From assembly GCF_001425265.1 (NCBI RefSeq), contig NZ_LMEC01000001.1, positions 1,305,354 to 1,363,462 of the forward strand: a stretch of DNA of 58,109 nucleotides. The letters are read 5' to 3'. Positions 16,685 to 24,889 of the stretch are shown here, piece by piece; position 1 is the first letter of the stretch; every line of letters starts with the position of its first letter. Under the pieces are notes generated by a model, which saw nothing but the letters and a program-made list of their open reading frames with translations, had not been told where the DNA came from and did not search any database. The position numbers and the translations under genes are program-made. The DNA comes from Massilia sp. Root418. Its GTDB lineage: Bacteria > Pseudomonadota > Gammaproteobacteria > Burkholderiales > Burkholderiaceae_D.

Positions 16685-18253
16685 CTAGGCGGCGGCGCCG
16701 GGCGCCATGGCCAGGCTGGCGCCCAGCAGGCGGTCGGCCACCGGCTCAAGCGCTGCGGGGCGGCAGCCGTAAGACGCCAGCCGGCCCTGCGCGCCGGGCA
16801 CCAGGTCCAGGTCATAAGGCATGCGTCCCGCCACCACCCACAGGCGCTCCGCCGGCAGCGCATCCAGCAGGCGGCGCTGGCCGGACACCAGCATGGCGTT
16901 ATAGGTCTGCACCACGATCTGCTGCGCGCTCTCGGCAAAGGCCAGCGCCTGCGCCACTTCATCGTCCGGCGCATCCGCCGCCATGGCATATTCCTGCACC
17001 GCCGCGCCGGCCCGGCGCAGCGCCGGCAGCAGGGAGCTGCGCGCTTCCTTGTTGCGCCCCGTTGCCACCTCGTCGATTTCGGTACGGTCGCGCACCTCGA
17101 AGGTCAGCAGCACCACCGGCAGCGACAGGTCCAGCGGCCGGAACCCGCCCGCCTGCGTCAGGGCCGCATATTGCACCTTGCGCGACAGCGCCACCGCCTG
17201 CGCCGTCATCAGCGCCGGCGGCGTGGCAGGCCGCTCGCGCCAGCCTGCCACCGCGCGCGCCCGTTTCAGCTTGCGCACGCGGCGCAGCGCTTCCTCGATG
17301 CGCTGCTGGGGAATCACGCCCTGCTCCACCGCGCGCAGCACCGCCGCAATGGCGTCCTGCTGGCGGTCCTCGCGGTGCGACACCAGCACGATGTCGGTCC
17401 CGGCCAGCAGCGTGGCCACGGCGCCCGCCGCCACGCCCACGCCTTCCGAGATCGCGCCCATCTCCAGGCAGTCGGAAATCACCGCGCCGTCATAGCCCAT
17501 CTCCTCGCGCAGCAGGCCTGTGAGCACCTTGTGCGACAGCGTTGCAGGCAGGCTGGCGTCCGGCTCGAAGGCCGGGAAGGCCACGTGCGCCGTCATGATG
17601 GCGTCCACGCCCGCTTCGATGGCGGCGAGGAACGGCGCCAGCTCCACCGCGCGCAGGCGCTCCTGGCCATGCAGCACGGAAGCCATGGCGTAGTGCGAAT
17701 CGACTGCCGTGTCGCCGTGGCCGGGGAAGTGCTTGGCGGTGACGATGGCACCGGCGCGCTGCTGGCCGCGCATGGCGGCGATGCCGTAGCGGATCACCGT
17801 GTCCGCGTCCTCGCCGTAGGCGCGCACGCCGATCACCGGGTTGAGCGGATTGTTGTTCACGTCCAGCACCGGCGCGAGCAGCATGTTGACGCCGATCTGG
17901 CGCATCTCGTCGCCATTGACGAAGTTCATCTGCTCGCAGTCCGGCACCGAGCCGGCGGCCTGGAAAGCCATCGCCGGCGGGATCGGCGTCACGCCCTGCT
18001 CGATACGCATCACCATGCCGCCTTCCTGGTCCAGCGCGATCAGCAGCGGCTCCGCGCTCACTTCCGCATTGATCTCCTGCAGGCTGCGGCACAAGGCCGA
18101 CACCTGCTGCGGCGTGTGCACATTGCGCCGGAACAGGATCACGCCGCCCACACGCTGCTCGCGTATCAGCCGCGCGATGGCGGCGTCCGGCTCCAACCCA
18201 TCGAAGCCGACCATGAACAGTTGTCCGATTTTTTGCGCAAGTTCGTCTGCCAT
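16685..18253 (-). CDS. nagZ: Glycoside hydrolase family 3 beta-N-acetylhexosaminidase (NagZ-like)
   Basis: This cytosolic-type GH3 enzyme should cleave terminal beta-N-acetylglucosamine, for example from muropeptides. Catalytic features are the nucleophile D261 (VISDCLEMGAI) and the NagZ-type acid/base loop KHFPGHGDTAVDSH (174-187, with the Asp185-His187 dyad). LIALDQEGGMVMRI is also diagnostic. At 522 residues it is longer than Gram-negative NagZ (about 340). The extra C-terminal alpha/beta domain is as in two-domain GH3 enzymes of Bacillus YbbD type. No signal peptide is visible. It is the last gene of the five-gene operon, 24 bp after the dioxygenase-like gene. It may modify or recycle the glycosylated product of that operon. 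Confidence 0.85.
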   Translation of the reverse strand: MADELAQKIGQLFMVGFDGLEPDAAIARLIREQRVGGVILFRRNVHTPQQVSALCRSLQEINAEVSAEPLLIALDQEGGMVMRIEQGVTPIPPAMAFQAAGSVPDCEQMNFVNGDEMRQIGVNMLLAPVLDVNNNPLNPVIGVRAYGEDADTVIRYGIAAMRGQQRAGAIVTAKHFPGHGDTAVDSHYAMASVLHGQERLRAVELAPFLAAIEAGVDAIMTAHVAFPAFEPDASLPATLSHKVLTGLLREEMGYDGAVISDCLEMGAISEGVGVAAGAVATLLAGTDIVLVSHREDRQQDAIAAVLRAVEQGVIPQQRIEEALRRVRKLKRARAVAGWRERPATPPALMTAQAVALSRKVQYAALTQAGGFRPLDLSLPVVLLTFEVRDRTEIDEVATGRNKEARSSLLPALRRAGAAVQEYAMAADAPDDEVAQALAFAESAQQIVVQTYNAMLVSGQRRLLDALPAERLWVVAGRMPYDLDLVPGAQGRLASYGCRPAALEPVADRLLGASLAMAPGAAA

Positions 18254-18277
18254 TTTTATTCCTCTCTCTTGTTAAAG

Positions 18278-19240
18278 TTATTCTTGCCAGGTGCGCAGGC
18301 CGAGCAGGCGCTCGCCCAGTTCGCTCAGTTGCGCGGTGGCGTAACAGGTTTGCTCCTTGCGGCGCGGGTCGCCGTGCAGGCTGTACCCCTCCGGTGCCAG
18401 GCACTCGCGCCAGGAGCGGATGCGCCATGCGCGCAGGTCGGCGTTGTCCTCCTGGGCCGGCATCATCGAGATGTACTGTGCCATGCGCACCTTGCGCGCG
18501 GAGCGGTTCTGGCGGATGCCGTGACACAGCTTGCTGTTGAAGATCAGCAGGTCGCCCTTCTTCAGCAGCACGCGCACGTGCGGCCAGTCCGCCACCCTGG
18601 GCCGATACCAGTCCCAGTCATCCGGCTGGTCGGCGCGCCAGGAAGCATAGTTTCGGAACAGTTCGGGGATGCAGACGAAGCCGCCCACCTCCTCATCCAC
18701 CTGGTCGCTGATGGACAGCACGCCCTGCACGTTTTGCGGGTCCGTGTCGGGGTCGTAGTCCCAGTGCATGAAGCCCTTGAACTCGAAGCCCGGCTCGGGC
18801 GGCAGGTTCAGGTTCACGCGGTCTATCGACACCCACAGGTCTTCCCGGCCCCACAGGTCCACGAAGGCGTCGTACACGCGCGGCGCCTGCCGCGCGTCCC
18901 ACAGGTGCTGGTGATTGTAGAGTTCCACCATGCCGGCGTTGAAACTGAGCTCGGTCCTGCGCAGCAGGGATTTCCCGGGCGGATACCAGGTTGCCGGATC
19001 CTGCGGGTCCATCTCTTCGAAGTCCCAGATGAGACGCTCGATGTCCGCAATCTTGGCGGCGTCGACCGCCTGTTCGATCACCACGTAGCCGTTGTGGGTC
19101 CAGCAGGCCCAGTCCTGCTCGGACAGCACCCGCAGAGGGGCGCCGTCCTTGCGCTCGTTCAGGCGCGCCGCGCCGGTGCCCACCGTGGACAGGTTGCGGC
19201 GCGCGATACTGGTTTTTCCGATGGATTCGATGCTTTGCAT
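18278..19240 (-). CDS. Phytanoyl-CoA dioxygenase (PhyH) family Fe(II)/2-oxoglutarate enzyme
   Basis: This 320-residue enzyme has the PhyH-type jelly roll. The metal triad is H159-x-D161 in MHWDYDPD and H240 in LCHGIRQNRS, with R243 or nearby as the likely 2-oxoglutarate anchor. YVVIEQAVD near residue 52 and LLIFNSKLCHG agree with the family. Such enzymes hydroxylate small molecules, often in natural-product pathways. The ATG at 19238-19240 is chosen because the open frame upstream overlaps the GNAT gene and is not conserved-looking. It begins 1 bp after the GNAT stop. The substrate is unknown, and the context suggests a glycosylated, acylated metabolite. Confidence 0.82.
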   Translation of the reverse strand: MQSIESIGKTSIARRNLSTVGTGAARLNERKDGAPLRVLSEQDWACWTHNGYVVIEQAVDAAKIADIERLIWDFEEMDPQDPATWYPPGKSLLRRTELSFNAGMVELYNHQHLWDARQAPRVYDAFVDLWGREDLWVSIDRVNLNLPPEPGFEFKGFMHWDYDPDTDPQNVQGVLSISDQVDEEVGGFVCIPELFRNYASWRADQPDDWDWYRPRVADWPHVRVLLKKGDLLIFNSKLCHGIRQNRSARKVRMAQYISMMPAQEDNADLRAWRIRSWRECLAPEGYSLHGDPRRKEQTCYATAQLSELGERLLGLRTWQE

Positions 19241-19241
19241 G

Positions 19242-19988
19242 TCAGTCTCCGCGCAACGGGTAGTCAAGGAAGTGCAGCCGGTCGAAAAACAATTCGTAGG
19301 CGTAGCCGAAGCTGTCGCACCGCCTGAAGCCGCGGCGCAGGTAGAGCGGCATGGCGGCGCTGCTTTCCCACACGGTGAGCACGATGCGGGGGCAGCCGCG
19401 CGCACGCGCCAGCCGTTCAATCTCCGCCAGCATGTGCGCGAACCAGCCGCGCCCCTGGCAGCGGCCTTCTATGGCCAGGCTGCCGACCAGGAAGTCGTCT
19501 TCCCGCGTGTTGCGGGCGATGAAGGCGTCATAGGCCGCGTCCATGGCCCGCACTTCTTCACGGTAGTGGGACACGGCTTGCACGGCGTTGAACTCGCCCA
19601 CGGTGGCCGCCGTGAAGAAGCCGGCCATGCCGCCGCCGCACTCCACCATGGCGTACACGTGGGCGATATAGGGATCGATGTTCTGCAGGCGCTGCAGTGC
19701 GCGCAACGGCAGTCGCAGCTTGTTCCCGGCGGAGCAGTATTCCAGGTAGCTGGTGGAGAACAGCAGCGCCGCCATGCGGTCGCGCGCCGCGTCGTCCAGC
19801 ACGGCGCCCGGCAGGAAGTGGACTGGCGCCTCGGCCGGCGGCGACGGCCTGGGCCGCAGCAGGGCGCCGGCCGCGCTGCCAGGGCGGGCTGCGCTGGTGC
19901 CGCTGGTGCCGCTGGTGCCGCCGGTGCCGCCGGTGCCGCTCATCTTGCCCGTCGTGGCAACCGTGCTCACGGTATTCATTGCGCTCAT
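19242..19988 (-). CDS. GNAT family N-acetyltransferase
   Basis: This 248-residue protein has a low-complexity Gly/Thr/Ser N-terminus (about 15-45). An acetyl-CoA-binding GNAT domain occupies the C-terminal half. Motif A reads LVGSLAIEGRCQGRGWFAHM (Q/RxxGxG), followed by IVLTVWESSAAMPLYLRRGF. ATG 19988 overlaps the glycosyltransferase stop by 4 bp, so coupling is likely; another ATG three codons downstream is possible. The acceptor is unknown. In this operon it may N-acylate an amino sugar or amine on the product of its neighbours. Confidence 0.8.
   Translation of the reverse strand: MSAMNTVSTVATTGKMSGTGGTGGTSGTSGTSAARPGSAAGALLRPRPSPPAEAPVHFLPGAVLDDAARDRMAALLFSTSYLEYCSAGNKLRLPLRALQRLQNIDPYIAHVYAMVECGGGMAGFFTAATVGEFNAVQAVSHYREEVRAMDAAYDAFIARNTREDDFLVGSLAIEGRCQGRGWFAHMLAEIERLARARGCPRIVLTVWESSAAMPLYLRRGFRRCDSFGYAYELFFDRLHFLDYPLRGD
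19893..19937. repeat. Nine-bp tandem repeat in the GNAT N-terminus
   Basis: Three GCTGGTGCC units and two GCCGGTGCC units lie in series. On the minus strand they encode Gly-Thr-Gly/Ser repeats in a probably flexible N-terminal tail. The unit is in frame, so length variation would be tolerated. Confidence 0.9.
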
Positions 19989-21448
19989 TGCGCGCCCCGC
20001 CGTGCGTCCGCCGCGCCGTGGCGCGCCAGGCGCAGCACCACCTGTTCGCGCTGGCCGCTGCCGCGCGTGGGGCACCAATAATCTCCGTCCAGAATGCGGT
20101 CCGCGTTGCGCGCCAGCAGATAGGCCGCAAACAGCGTGTTCACGCGGTCCAGCAGATGGTCCTGCGACAGGAAGGAGTAGTAGTTGCAGCTCTCCGGCTG
20201 GGCGCGCAGCTGTGGCGCGTAGGCCATGCGCGGCACCTCCCGGAACCAGGCCAGTTCGGCCACCTGCTCCAGCTCCTGCGCGCGCTCCAGCCGCCAGCCT
20301 CGCCGTTCCAGGGCCGCCACGCAGTCCGCATAGCTGCGCTCCTCGTCCTCGCTGAGCGGCATGTCGGCGCCGGTGATCGCGTCCACCCGCAAGCGCATGC
20401 CACGCAATCCCCCCACCACCGCTTCGGGCTGGCCGTCGTACAGCACGGCGTGGCGCCGCGTCATGTCGCTGTAGGCCAGGAAGGTGTGGCCGATGTGGCG
20501 GTGCCATTCGCCGTAAGTGGCCTGGTGCAGCAGCGCCGCATAGTCCTGCGCCGCGCCGGCATCCCGGCCTTGAGGCGGGTGGGGCATGCCGCCCAGGTTG
20601 CGGTCCATGGCGGTGAGTATCTGGCGCAGCGCGCCGTTGCCGCGCCGCGCCACCAGCATGCCGTTTTCGTCCTTGACCAGATTGAGCCAGGAGACAAAGG
20701 TGGCGTTGATCTGCTGCGTGTGCGGATCGAAGGCAAAGTTCACGTAGTCCGGCACTTCCGGCTTGGCCAGGAAGGCGGTGGCGGCGCGGTAGGGCATGGT
20801 GTCCGCGTCCAGGTAGATGCCGCCGGCCTCGTACAGGATGAGCAGGCGGAAATAGTCCGCCAGGTTCACGTAGCAGCGCGCGGCGTGCAGCGCGTCGAAC
20901 AGCGCCAGGCGCTGCGGGGCGCGTGCCAGGGCCAGCTTGCGCAGCGCGTGCACGGCGAGCACCTCGCGGCCCACCACATAGGAACCGATGGCCCAGCCGC
21001 CGACGTCGCGCCCGGCACGGAAGGCCGGATCGCCGCGCAACTGCGCCGCGTCCCACACCCACAGCACCAGCTCGTACTCGGGATCGTCCGGCGCCTGCAC
21101 CTCGGCGATGGCCGACTCCCACTGGCAGACCGCCTGCCGCGCGGCATCCGGCAAGGGACCGCCCATCCAGATGCGGTGCATCAGCAGTTCCTCCGGCGCC
21201 AGCGTCTGGGTCGGAATGCCGATCAGCGACGACACGCGGCGGGCATCGAACCGCGCGAACTGCTCGCGCACCAGCTGGCGCAGCTGTTCCAGCTGCCGCC
21301 GGTAGCCCTCCTCCAGCAGGTGCAGGCGGGCGCTGTGCTCGCACTGGGCGCTGGGGTCCTGGCGGCAGAATGCCTCCCATTGCTTGCACGTGACGAAGGC
21401 GGACTTTAAATCTTTGATCAGAACTTCATACTCAAGATCGAAACTCAT
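19985..21448 (-). CDS. DXD-motif glycosyltransferase related to large clostridial toxin catalytic domains
   Basis: The 487-residue protein carries the Gly_transf_sug/TcdA-TcdB catalytic signature. HRIWMGGPLP (91-100) matches the toxin HFVWIGG segment. YVNLADYFRLLILYEAGG places D198 and R201 like TcdB D270 and R273. IYLDADTMPY gives the DXD metal site D214/D216. These enzymes transfer one sugar from a nucleotide sugar using Mn2+. There is no toxin delivery, protease or repeat domain, nor a signal peptide, so it is a stand-alone cytosolic enzyme. GGAGAG precedes ATG 21448. It lies 40 bp after the exporter gene and overlaps the GNAT gene by 4 bp. The acceptor is unknown; a small molecule is more likely than a GTPase, given the context. 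Confidence 0.8.
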   Translation of the reverse strand: MSFDLEYEVLIKDLKSAFVTCKQWEAFCRQDPSAQCEHSARLHLLEEGYRRQLEQLRQLVREQFARFDARRVSSLIGIPTQTLAPEELLMHRIWMGGPLPDAARQAVCQWESAIAEVQAPDDPEYELVLWVWDAAQLRGDPAFRAGRDVGGWAIGSYVVGREVLAVHALRKLALARAPQRLALFDALHAARCYVNLADYFRLLILYEAGGIYLDADTMPYRAATAFLAKPEVPDYVNFAFDPHTQQINATFVSWLNLVKDENGMLVARRGNGALRQILTAMDRNLGGMPHPPQGRDAGAAQDYAALLHQATYGEWHRHIGHTFLAYSDMTRRHAVLYDGQPEAVVGGLRGMRLRVDAITGADMPLSEDEERSYADCVAALERRGWRLERAQELEQVAELAWFREVPRMAYAPQLRAQPESCNYYSFLSQDHLLDRVNTLFAAYLLARNADRILDGDYWCPTRGSGQREQVVLRLARHGAADARRGAQ

Positions 21449-21488
21449 CAGATTCTCTCCAGGCAGTCGGTGACAAAAGAAGGCGGCG

Positions 21489-22745
21489 TTACGCGGTGTC
21501 CGCCACCGGTAGCGCGGAGGGTGCGGAAGGTGCCGAAGACGCGGCCCGGCCGGCGATGCGGCGCAGCGCCAGGAACAGGAAGACGCCCAGCGGCGCATTC
21601 ATCAGCGCATAAGCGCCGAGCGCATAATCGAAGCGCGCGCAAACCGCGTTGTACAGCTCCAGGCCGCCCGCCAGGTAAAGGCAGTACAACAAGCTCATGG
21701 CGCTCGATGTGAGGCTCATGGAGATACCGGTGGACGTGAGTGCGATGCGGATCAGGGCGCCGTTGAACAGGCCGAAGCCCGCCGAGTACACGAACATGCA
21801 AAGCACGAACAGGTGGCCCTGGCGGTGCAGCAGCGCCGCGCCGGCCATGCCCGCCAGCGCCAGCGCCCCGCCCTGCCGCAGCAGGCGCACCAGCGAGAAG
21901 CCTTCGCCCAGGCGCTGGATGGCCAGGGTACTGCACACAAAGCCGCAGAAGATGGCGCACTGCCAGGCGATGTAAGTGCCGTACGAGGCGCCCATGCGCT
22001 GCAGGACAATCGCTGGCGACAGTCCTATCCAGGCGGTCAGCGGCGCGATGGCGCAGGCGGCGGTGAAAATGCCGAACATGAAGGTGCGGTTGGTGAAAAT
22101 GGCGCGATAGCTGGCGGCCAGGCCGGGCCGCGCGGCCGGAGACACCTGCACGGCGGACGGCGCTCCGGCGGACGGCGCGGCGGCGGGCCCCGGCATGGTC
22201 CGGAACAGGCCCACCCACGCCACCGCGCCGAGCGCGAACGCGATGCCGAAAACGGCGCGCCAGTCCATGACGGTGATGACTGCGCTGCCGATCACCGGGC
22301 CGATCAGCGGTGCGAACACGGTGGTATTGCCCATCAGGGAAGTCATCTTGACGGCCCGCTCGTCGTCCAGCAGTTCGTGCACGGCTGCGTAGCCGATAAA
22401 AATAAAGCACGAGCCCATGCCCTGGGAGAAGCGAATGGCCAGGAATTGCGTAATGGTCTGCGCGAACGGCACCAGCAGCGTGGCGGCGAGGAACAGCGCG
22501 TTCCCGGCCAACATGACCTTGCGCTTGCCGATGCGGTCCGCCACCGGCCCCAGGAAAATCTGCAGCGTGCTGCCCCCCAGGATGTAGAGGCTGAGCGACA
22601 GCCCGATCGCGTGGCTGGATGAATGAAACTCGCGCACCACTTGCGGCATGGCGGGCATGATCATGTCGTTCGACAGGTAGACCGCCATTTCGTACAGCAG
22701 GAAAAACAGGCAGAAATATAGCAAGCGCTTCTTCGTTTGCACCAT
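21489..22745 (-). CDS. MFS multidrug/metabolite exporter, MdfA-like
   Basis: This 418-residue transporter has 12 predicted transmembrane helices. The first carries LLYEMAVYLSNDMIMPAMPQ. This aligns with the MdfA segment holding its membrane-buried acidic residue (E26). The MFS loop motif GPVADRIGKRKVMLAG is intact. MdfA-type proteins export lipophilic or zwitterionic compounds against protons. ATG 22745 is chosen because GGAGGG lies 7 bp upstream. It is the first gene of the five-gene operon and likely exports that operon's product or gives self-resistance. Confidence 0.87.
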   Translation of the reverse strand: MVQTKKRLLYFCLFFLLYEMAVYLSNDMIMPAMPQVVREFHSSSHAIGLSLSLYILGGSTLQIFLGPVADRIGKRKVMLAGNALFLAATLLVPFAQTITQFLAIRFSQGMGSCFIFIGYAAVHELLDDERAVKMTSLMGNTTVFAPLIGPVIGSAVITVMDWRAVFGIAFALGAVAWVGLFRTMPGPAAAPSAGAPSAVQVSPAARPGLAASYRAIFTNRTFMFGIFTAACAIAPLTAWIGLSPAIVLQRMGASYGTYIAWQCAIFCGFVCSTLAIQRLGEGFSLVRLLRQGGALALAGMAGAALLHRQGHLFVLCMFVYSAGFGLFNGALIRIALTSTGISMSLTSSAMSLLYCLYLAGGLELYNAVCARFDYALGAYALMNAPLGVFLFLALRRIAGRAASSAPSAPSALPVADTA

Positions 22746-22805
22746 TGCGTTCCCTCCACAAGTCAGCATCGGACAACACCAAGTCACTACAACTTTGCAA
22801 TCTGG

Positions 22806-22850
22806 TATCTAACTGGACTGTATACTAACGCAATTGGTAATGCATTGGTA
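22806..22850 (-). promoter_or_regulatory. Candidate promoter and direct-repeat operator of the five-gene operon
   Basis: On the minus strand, TTGCGT (22828-22833), a 16-bp spacer and TAGATA (22806-22811) could form a promoter 60 bp before the exporter ATG. Immediately upstream are two copies of ATTGGTA (plus-strand orientation, 22833-22839 and 22844-22850), spaced 11 bp, one helical turn. That arrangement suits an activator or repressor dimer. It is a visual assignment. Confidence 0.4.
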
Positions 22851-22861
22851 TTTCTTTTGTA

Positions 22862-23098
22862 TCAATCGTTGGGCTCGCTGCGGGCAGCGTAAGCGTCACG
22901 GACGTGCTGGGAAATGTAGGTGGCAAGGCCGCTGCCGCTGCGCGCCAGGCGCTTCATTTGCTGGATATGGACGCGCCCCGCGCTGGCGACGGTGTAGGTG
23001 TAGACCGCGCCGCCGGCGAATTGCACGTCGATGGCGTCGGGCTTGATGGCATAGGCGATGACGCCGGAATGGCCGCTGAGATCACGATAGCGCTGCAT
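22862..23098 (-). CDS. Small conserved hypothetical protein (KTSC-like)
   Basis: This 78-residue cytosolic protein begins MQRYRDLSGHSGVIAYAIKP, then has IDVQFAGGAVYTYTVASAG and LATYISQHVRDAY. The alternating beta pattern (YxI...IxVxF..G..YxY) is that of short KTSC-like proteins common in Proteobacteria, although the eponymous C-terminal motif is missing. Function is unknown. It stands alone, 117 bp upstream of the exporter on the same strand, and probably has its own promoter. Confidence 0.65.
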   Translation of the reverse strand: MQRYRDLSGHSGVIAYAIKPDAIDVQFAGGAVYTYTVASAGRVHIQQMKRLARSGSGLATYISQHVRDAYAARSEPND

Positions 23099-23163
23099 GG
23101 AACCAATGTAGCGCGCCGCGCGCCGGGACGGCGCGCAGCTTGGGCCGGGCCTGCGCCGCGAAT

Positions 23164-23721
23164 TCAGGCGGCCTTGTGTACTTCGTAGCGCAGTTCGGCC
23201 ATGGTGGTGCCGATCTGGCGCACGGAGATCAGGCGCAGCACGGGGCTGAGCACGCGGCGCGGGAATAGCGGCTTGCCTTGGCCGAGGGTGACCGAACCGA
23301 CCTGCAGGATCAATTCATCCAGCAGGCCGGCGTCATAAAATTGGCCGGCCAGTCCTCCCCCGCCGACAATCCAGATGTTTTTCCCGCCGGCTGCGGCCCG
23401 CATGCCGGCGTGCACGCTCGCCACGTCACCGCTGACGAAACGCACATCCGCGCCTTCGATCAACGGCAGCTTGCGGCTGGTGAATACCCATGCCGGCTGC
23501 GTGTAGGGCCAGGCAGAGCCCACTTCGGCGGCTACTTTGTCGGCGTTATGCAGCATCCATTCATACGTGGCGGACCCCATGGCCAGCGCGCCCACTTCGG
23601 CAATGAATGCCGGATAGCTGGAATCGTTCACGTCGCCAAGCGGGAACAGCCAGTCGAGCGAGTCGTCCTCGGTGGCGATGAAGCCATCGAGGCTGGTGGC
23701 GGAGAAGAATTGCGTTTTCAT
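23164..23721 (-). CDS. Dihydrofolate reductase/RibD C-terminal-like family protein
   Basis: This 185-residue protein has the RibD C-terminal/DHFR-like fold. It shows TQFFSATSLDGFIATEDD at the start, GSATYEWM, and the nucleotide-binding IWIVGGGGLAGQFYDAGLLD, then SVTLGQGKPLFP. Many such proteins are NADPH-dependent reductases of unknown substrate rather than true folate enzymes. ATG 23721 is chosen over the long upstream frame, which overlaps acylphosphatase in another frame. It starts 20 bp after the acylphosphatase stop, so both are likely co-transcribed. Confidence 0.85.
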   Translation of the reverse strand: MKTQFFSATSLDGFIATEDDSLDWLFPLGDVNDSSYPAFIAEVGALAMGSATYEWMLHNADKVAAEVGSAWPYTQPAWVFTSRKLPLIEGADVRFVSGDVASVHAGMRAAAGGKNIWIVGGGGLAGQFYDAGLLDELILQVGSVTLGQGKPLFPRRVLSPVLRLISVRQIGTTMAELRYEVHKAA

Positions 23722-23741
23722 ATACGGTTGGCTCCTGCGTG

Positions 23742-24014
23742 TCATTGTGCCGGCGCGATGTGGAAGGCCGCATCCGGCGGGGGTTCCGCATCTTCGATAA
23801 TGACGTTCGATACCACGGCGGCAGGCGGGCCGCGCCTGGCCCAGCGGATGATCGCTTCCACCGCGTGCGCATCGCCGTCCACCAGCGCTTCCACTGAACC
23901 ATCCCTGCGGTTGCGCACCCAGCCCCGCAATCCCAGCGCCCCCGCCTCGCGGGCCAGCGTCGCACGGTAGCCCACGCCCTGCACGCGTCCTTCGATGATC
24001 AGCCGGTTCGCCAT
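23742..24014 (-). CDS. acyP: Acylphosphatase
   Basis: This 90-residue alpha/beta sandwich enzyme hydrolyses acyl phosphates in the cytosol. The phosphate-binding loop GRVQGVGYR supplies catalytic R17, and N35 lies in [13 protein letters not shown]. Both are the signature positions. A GAGAGACGG stretch precedes the ATG. It is followed by the DHFR-like gene on the same strand. Confidence 0.93.
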   Translation of the reverse strand: MANRLIIEGRVQGVGYRATLAREAGALGLRGWVRNRRDGSVEALVDGDAHAVEAIIRWARRGPPAAVVSNVIIEDAEPPPDAAFHIAPAQ

Positions 24015-24149
24015 CCGTCTCTCCTCGTCTCGCCAAAACGGTTATCTTAACAATATCGTGCGAATCGCGGCTCCGTTCACCCGGCCGGCAATGGCCAGTA
24101 CAGCTACGGCTTCGTACTCAACTGCCTGCGCCTTGGGGAATGAGGCCTG

Positions 24150-24163
24150 GCCGGTATGCCGGC
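24150..24163 (-). terminator. Short hairpin downstream of the FABP-like gene
   Basis: GCCGG-TATG-CCGGC, a perfect 5-bp stem, lies about 10 bp past the stop of the minus-strand gene ending at 24173. No U-run follows, so termination is uncertain. The remaining part of the 158-bp gap shows nothing else of note. Confidence 0.3.
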
Positions 24164-24172
24164 TAGCCGGGA

Positions 24173-24820
24173 TTAGCGCGCGTTCTGGCGCGCGAGCGGG
24201 TTGGGGGTCGGCTCGGCCACCTTGCGCAGCAGGTTGCGGTCGATGTGGTGGAAAGGTTCATCTTCCTTGCCGCGGATGAGCATCACGGTGTCTTCCTCGT
24301 AACCCCAGGTGCCGTCCTCGTTGATGGTGACCTTGATGCGGTACTCCACCGTCTTGAAGCCGAATTCGAGGAAGGGATTGGAGCGAATGCCGTAGGTATC
24401 GGACTCGCGGTAGGCCACCAGCTCGAAGGTCTTCGCATCCGGCGCGGCGCTGCCCGACGCCATGGCGATCTGGCCGCGCGGGATGGCCAGGGTCTGGATC
24501 ACGGTATTGGTGGCCGGTTCCCACAGCCAGTAGCCCACCTGCTCGTGGTAGGTCTTCACCTGGTCCGGCTTGGTGATCAGGATGACGTAGCGCAGGCCGT
24601 AGAACAGCTGCGGGCCATTGGTCACCGGGTCGATCGGCTGCAGCTCGATGCGCTCCACGTAGGCCTGCTTGCGCGGGCCGTCCGCCTTGGGCTTGATGTC
24701 CAGCCCGCGTTCGCCTTCGAAGATGCCGGCCATCGCGGCCAGCGGCCCCAGGTTGGCCAGCGTGTTGACGTCCACGTTGGACGGTTCGGTGTAGATATCG
24801 TTGGAGAATTCTTGGCTCAT
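24173..24820 (-). CDS. FABP/heme-binding beta-barrel-like protein (DUF1794-type)
   Basis: This 215-residue cytosolic protein is mostly beta-strand. It contains LGPLAAMAGIFEGERGLDIK, RIELQPIDPVTNGPQLFYGL, HEQVGYWLWEP, VIQTLAIPRGQIAMASG and FKTVEYRIKVTINEDGTWGY. This is the lipocalin/FABP-like barrel of the DUF1794 (THAP4, nitrobindin-related) family. Nitrobindins bind haem, but I cannot locate the proximal His with confidence, so ligand and role stay open. ATG 24820 is chosen over an ATG eight codons upstream. It stands alone after the GGDEF-EAL gene. Confidence 0.7.
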   Translation of the reverse strand: MSQEFSNDIYTEPSNVDVNTLANLGPLAAMAGIFEGERGLDIKPKADGPRKQAYVERIELQPIDPVTNGPQLFYGLRYVILITKPDQVKTYHEQVGYWLWEPATNTVIQTLAIPRGQIAMASGSAAPDAKTFELVAYRESDTYGIRSNPFLEFGFKTVEYRIKVTINEDGTWGYEEDTVMLIRGKEDEPFHHIDRNLLRKVAEPTPNPLARQNAR

Positions 24821-24889
24821 GGCTGCTGATGTTTGAAGATGCAATTCAGCAATTGTAGCGCATGGGCCTAAGGCGCTGCTGCGGCGAAG

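Noticed and set aside
19989..21389. Long upstream extension of the GNAT frame
   Set aside because: It is antiphase to the glycosyltransferase gene and low-complexity. The true start is ATG 19988, overlapping the glycosyltransferase stop.
23722..24036. Upstream extension of the DHFR-like frame
   Set aside because: It lies within the acylphosphatase gene in another frame and lacks homology-like features; MKTQFF at 23721 is the family start.
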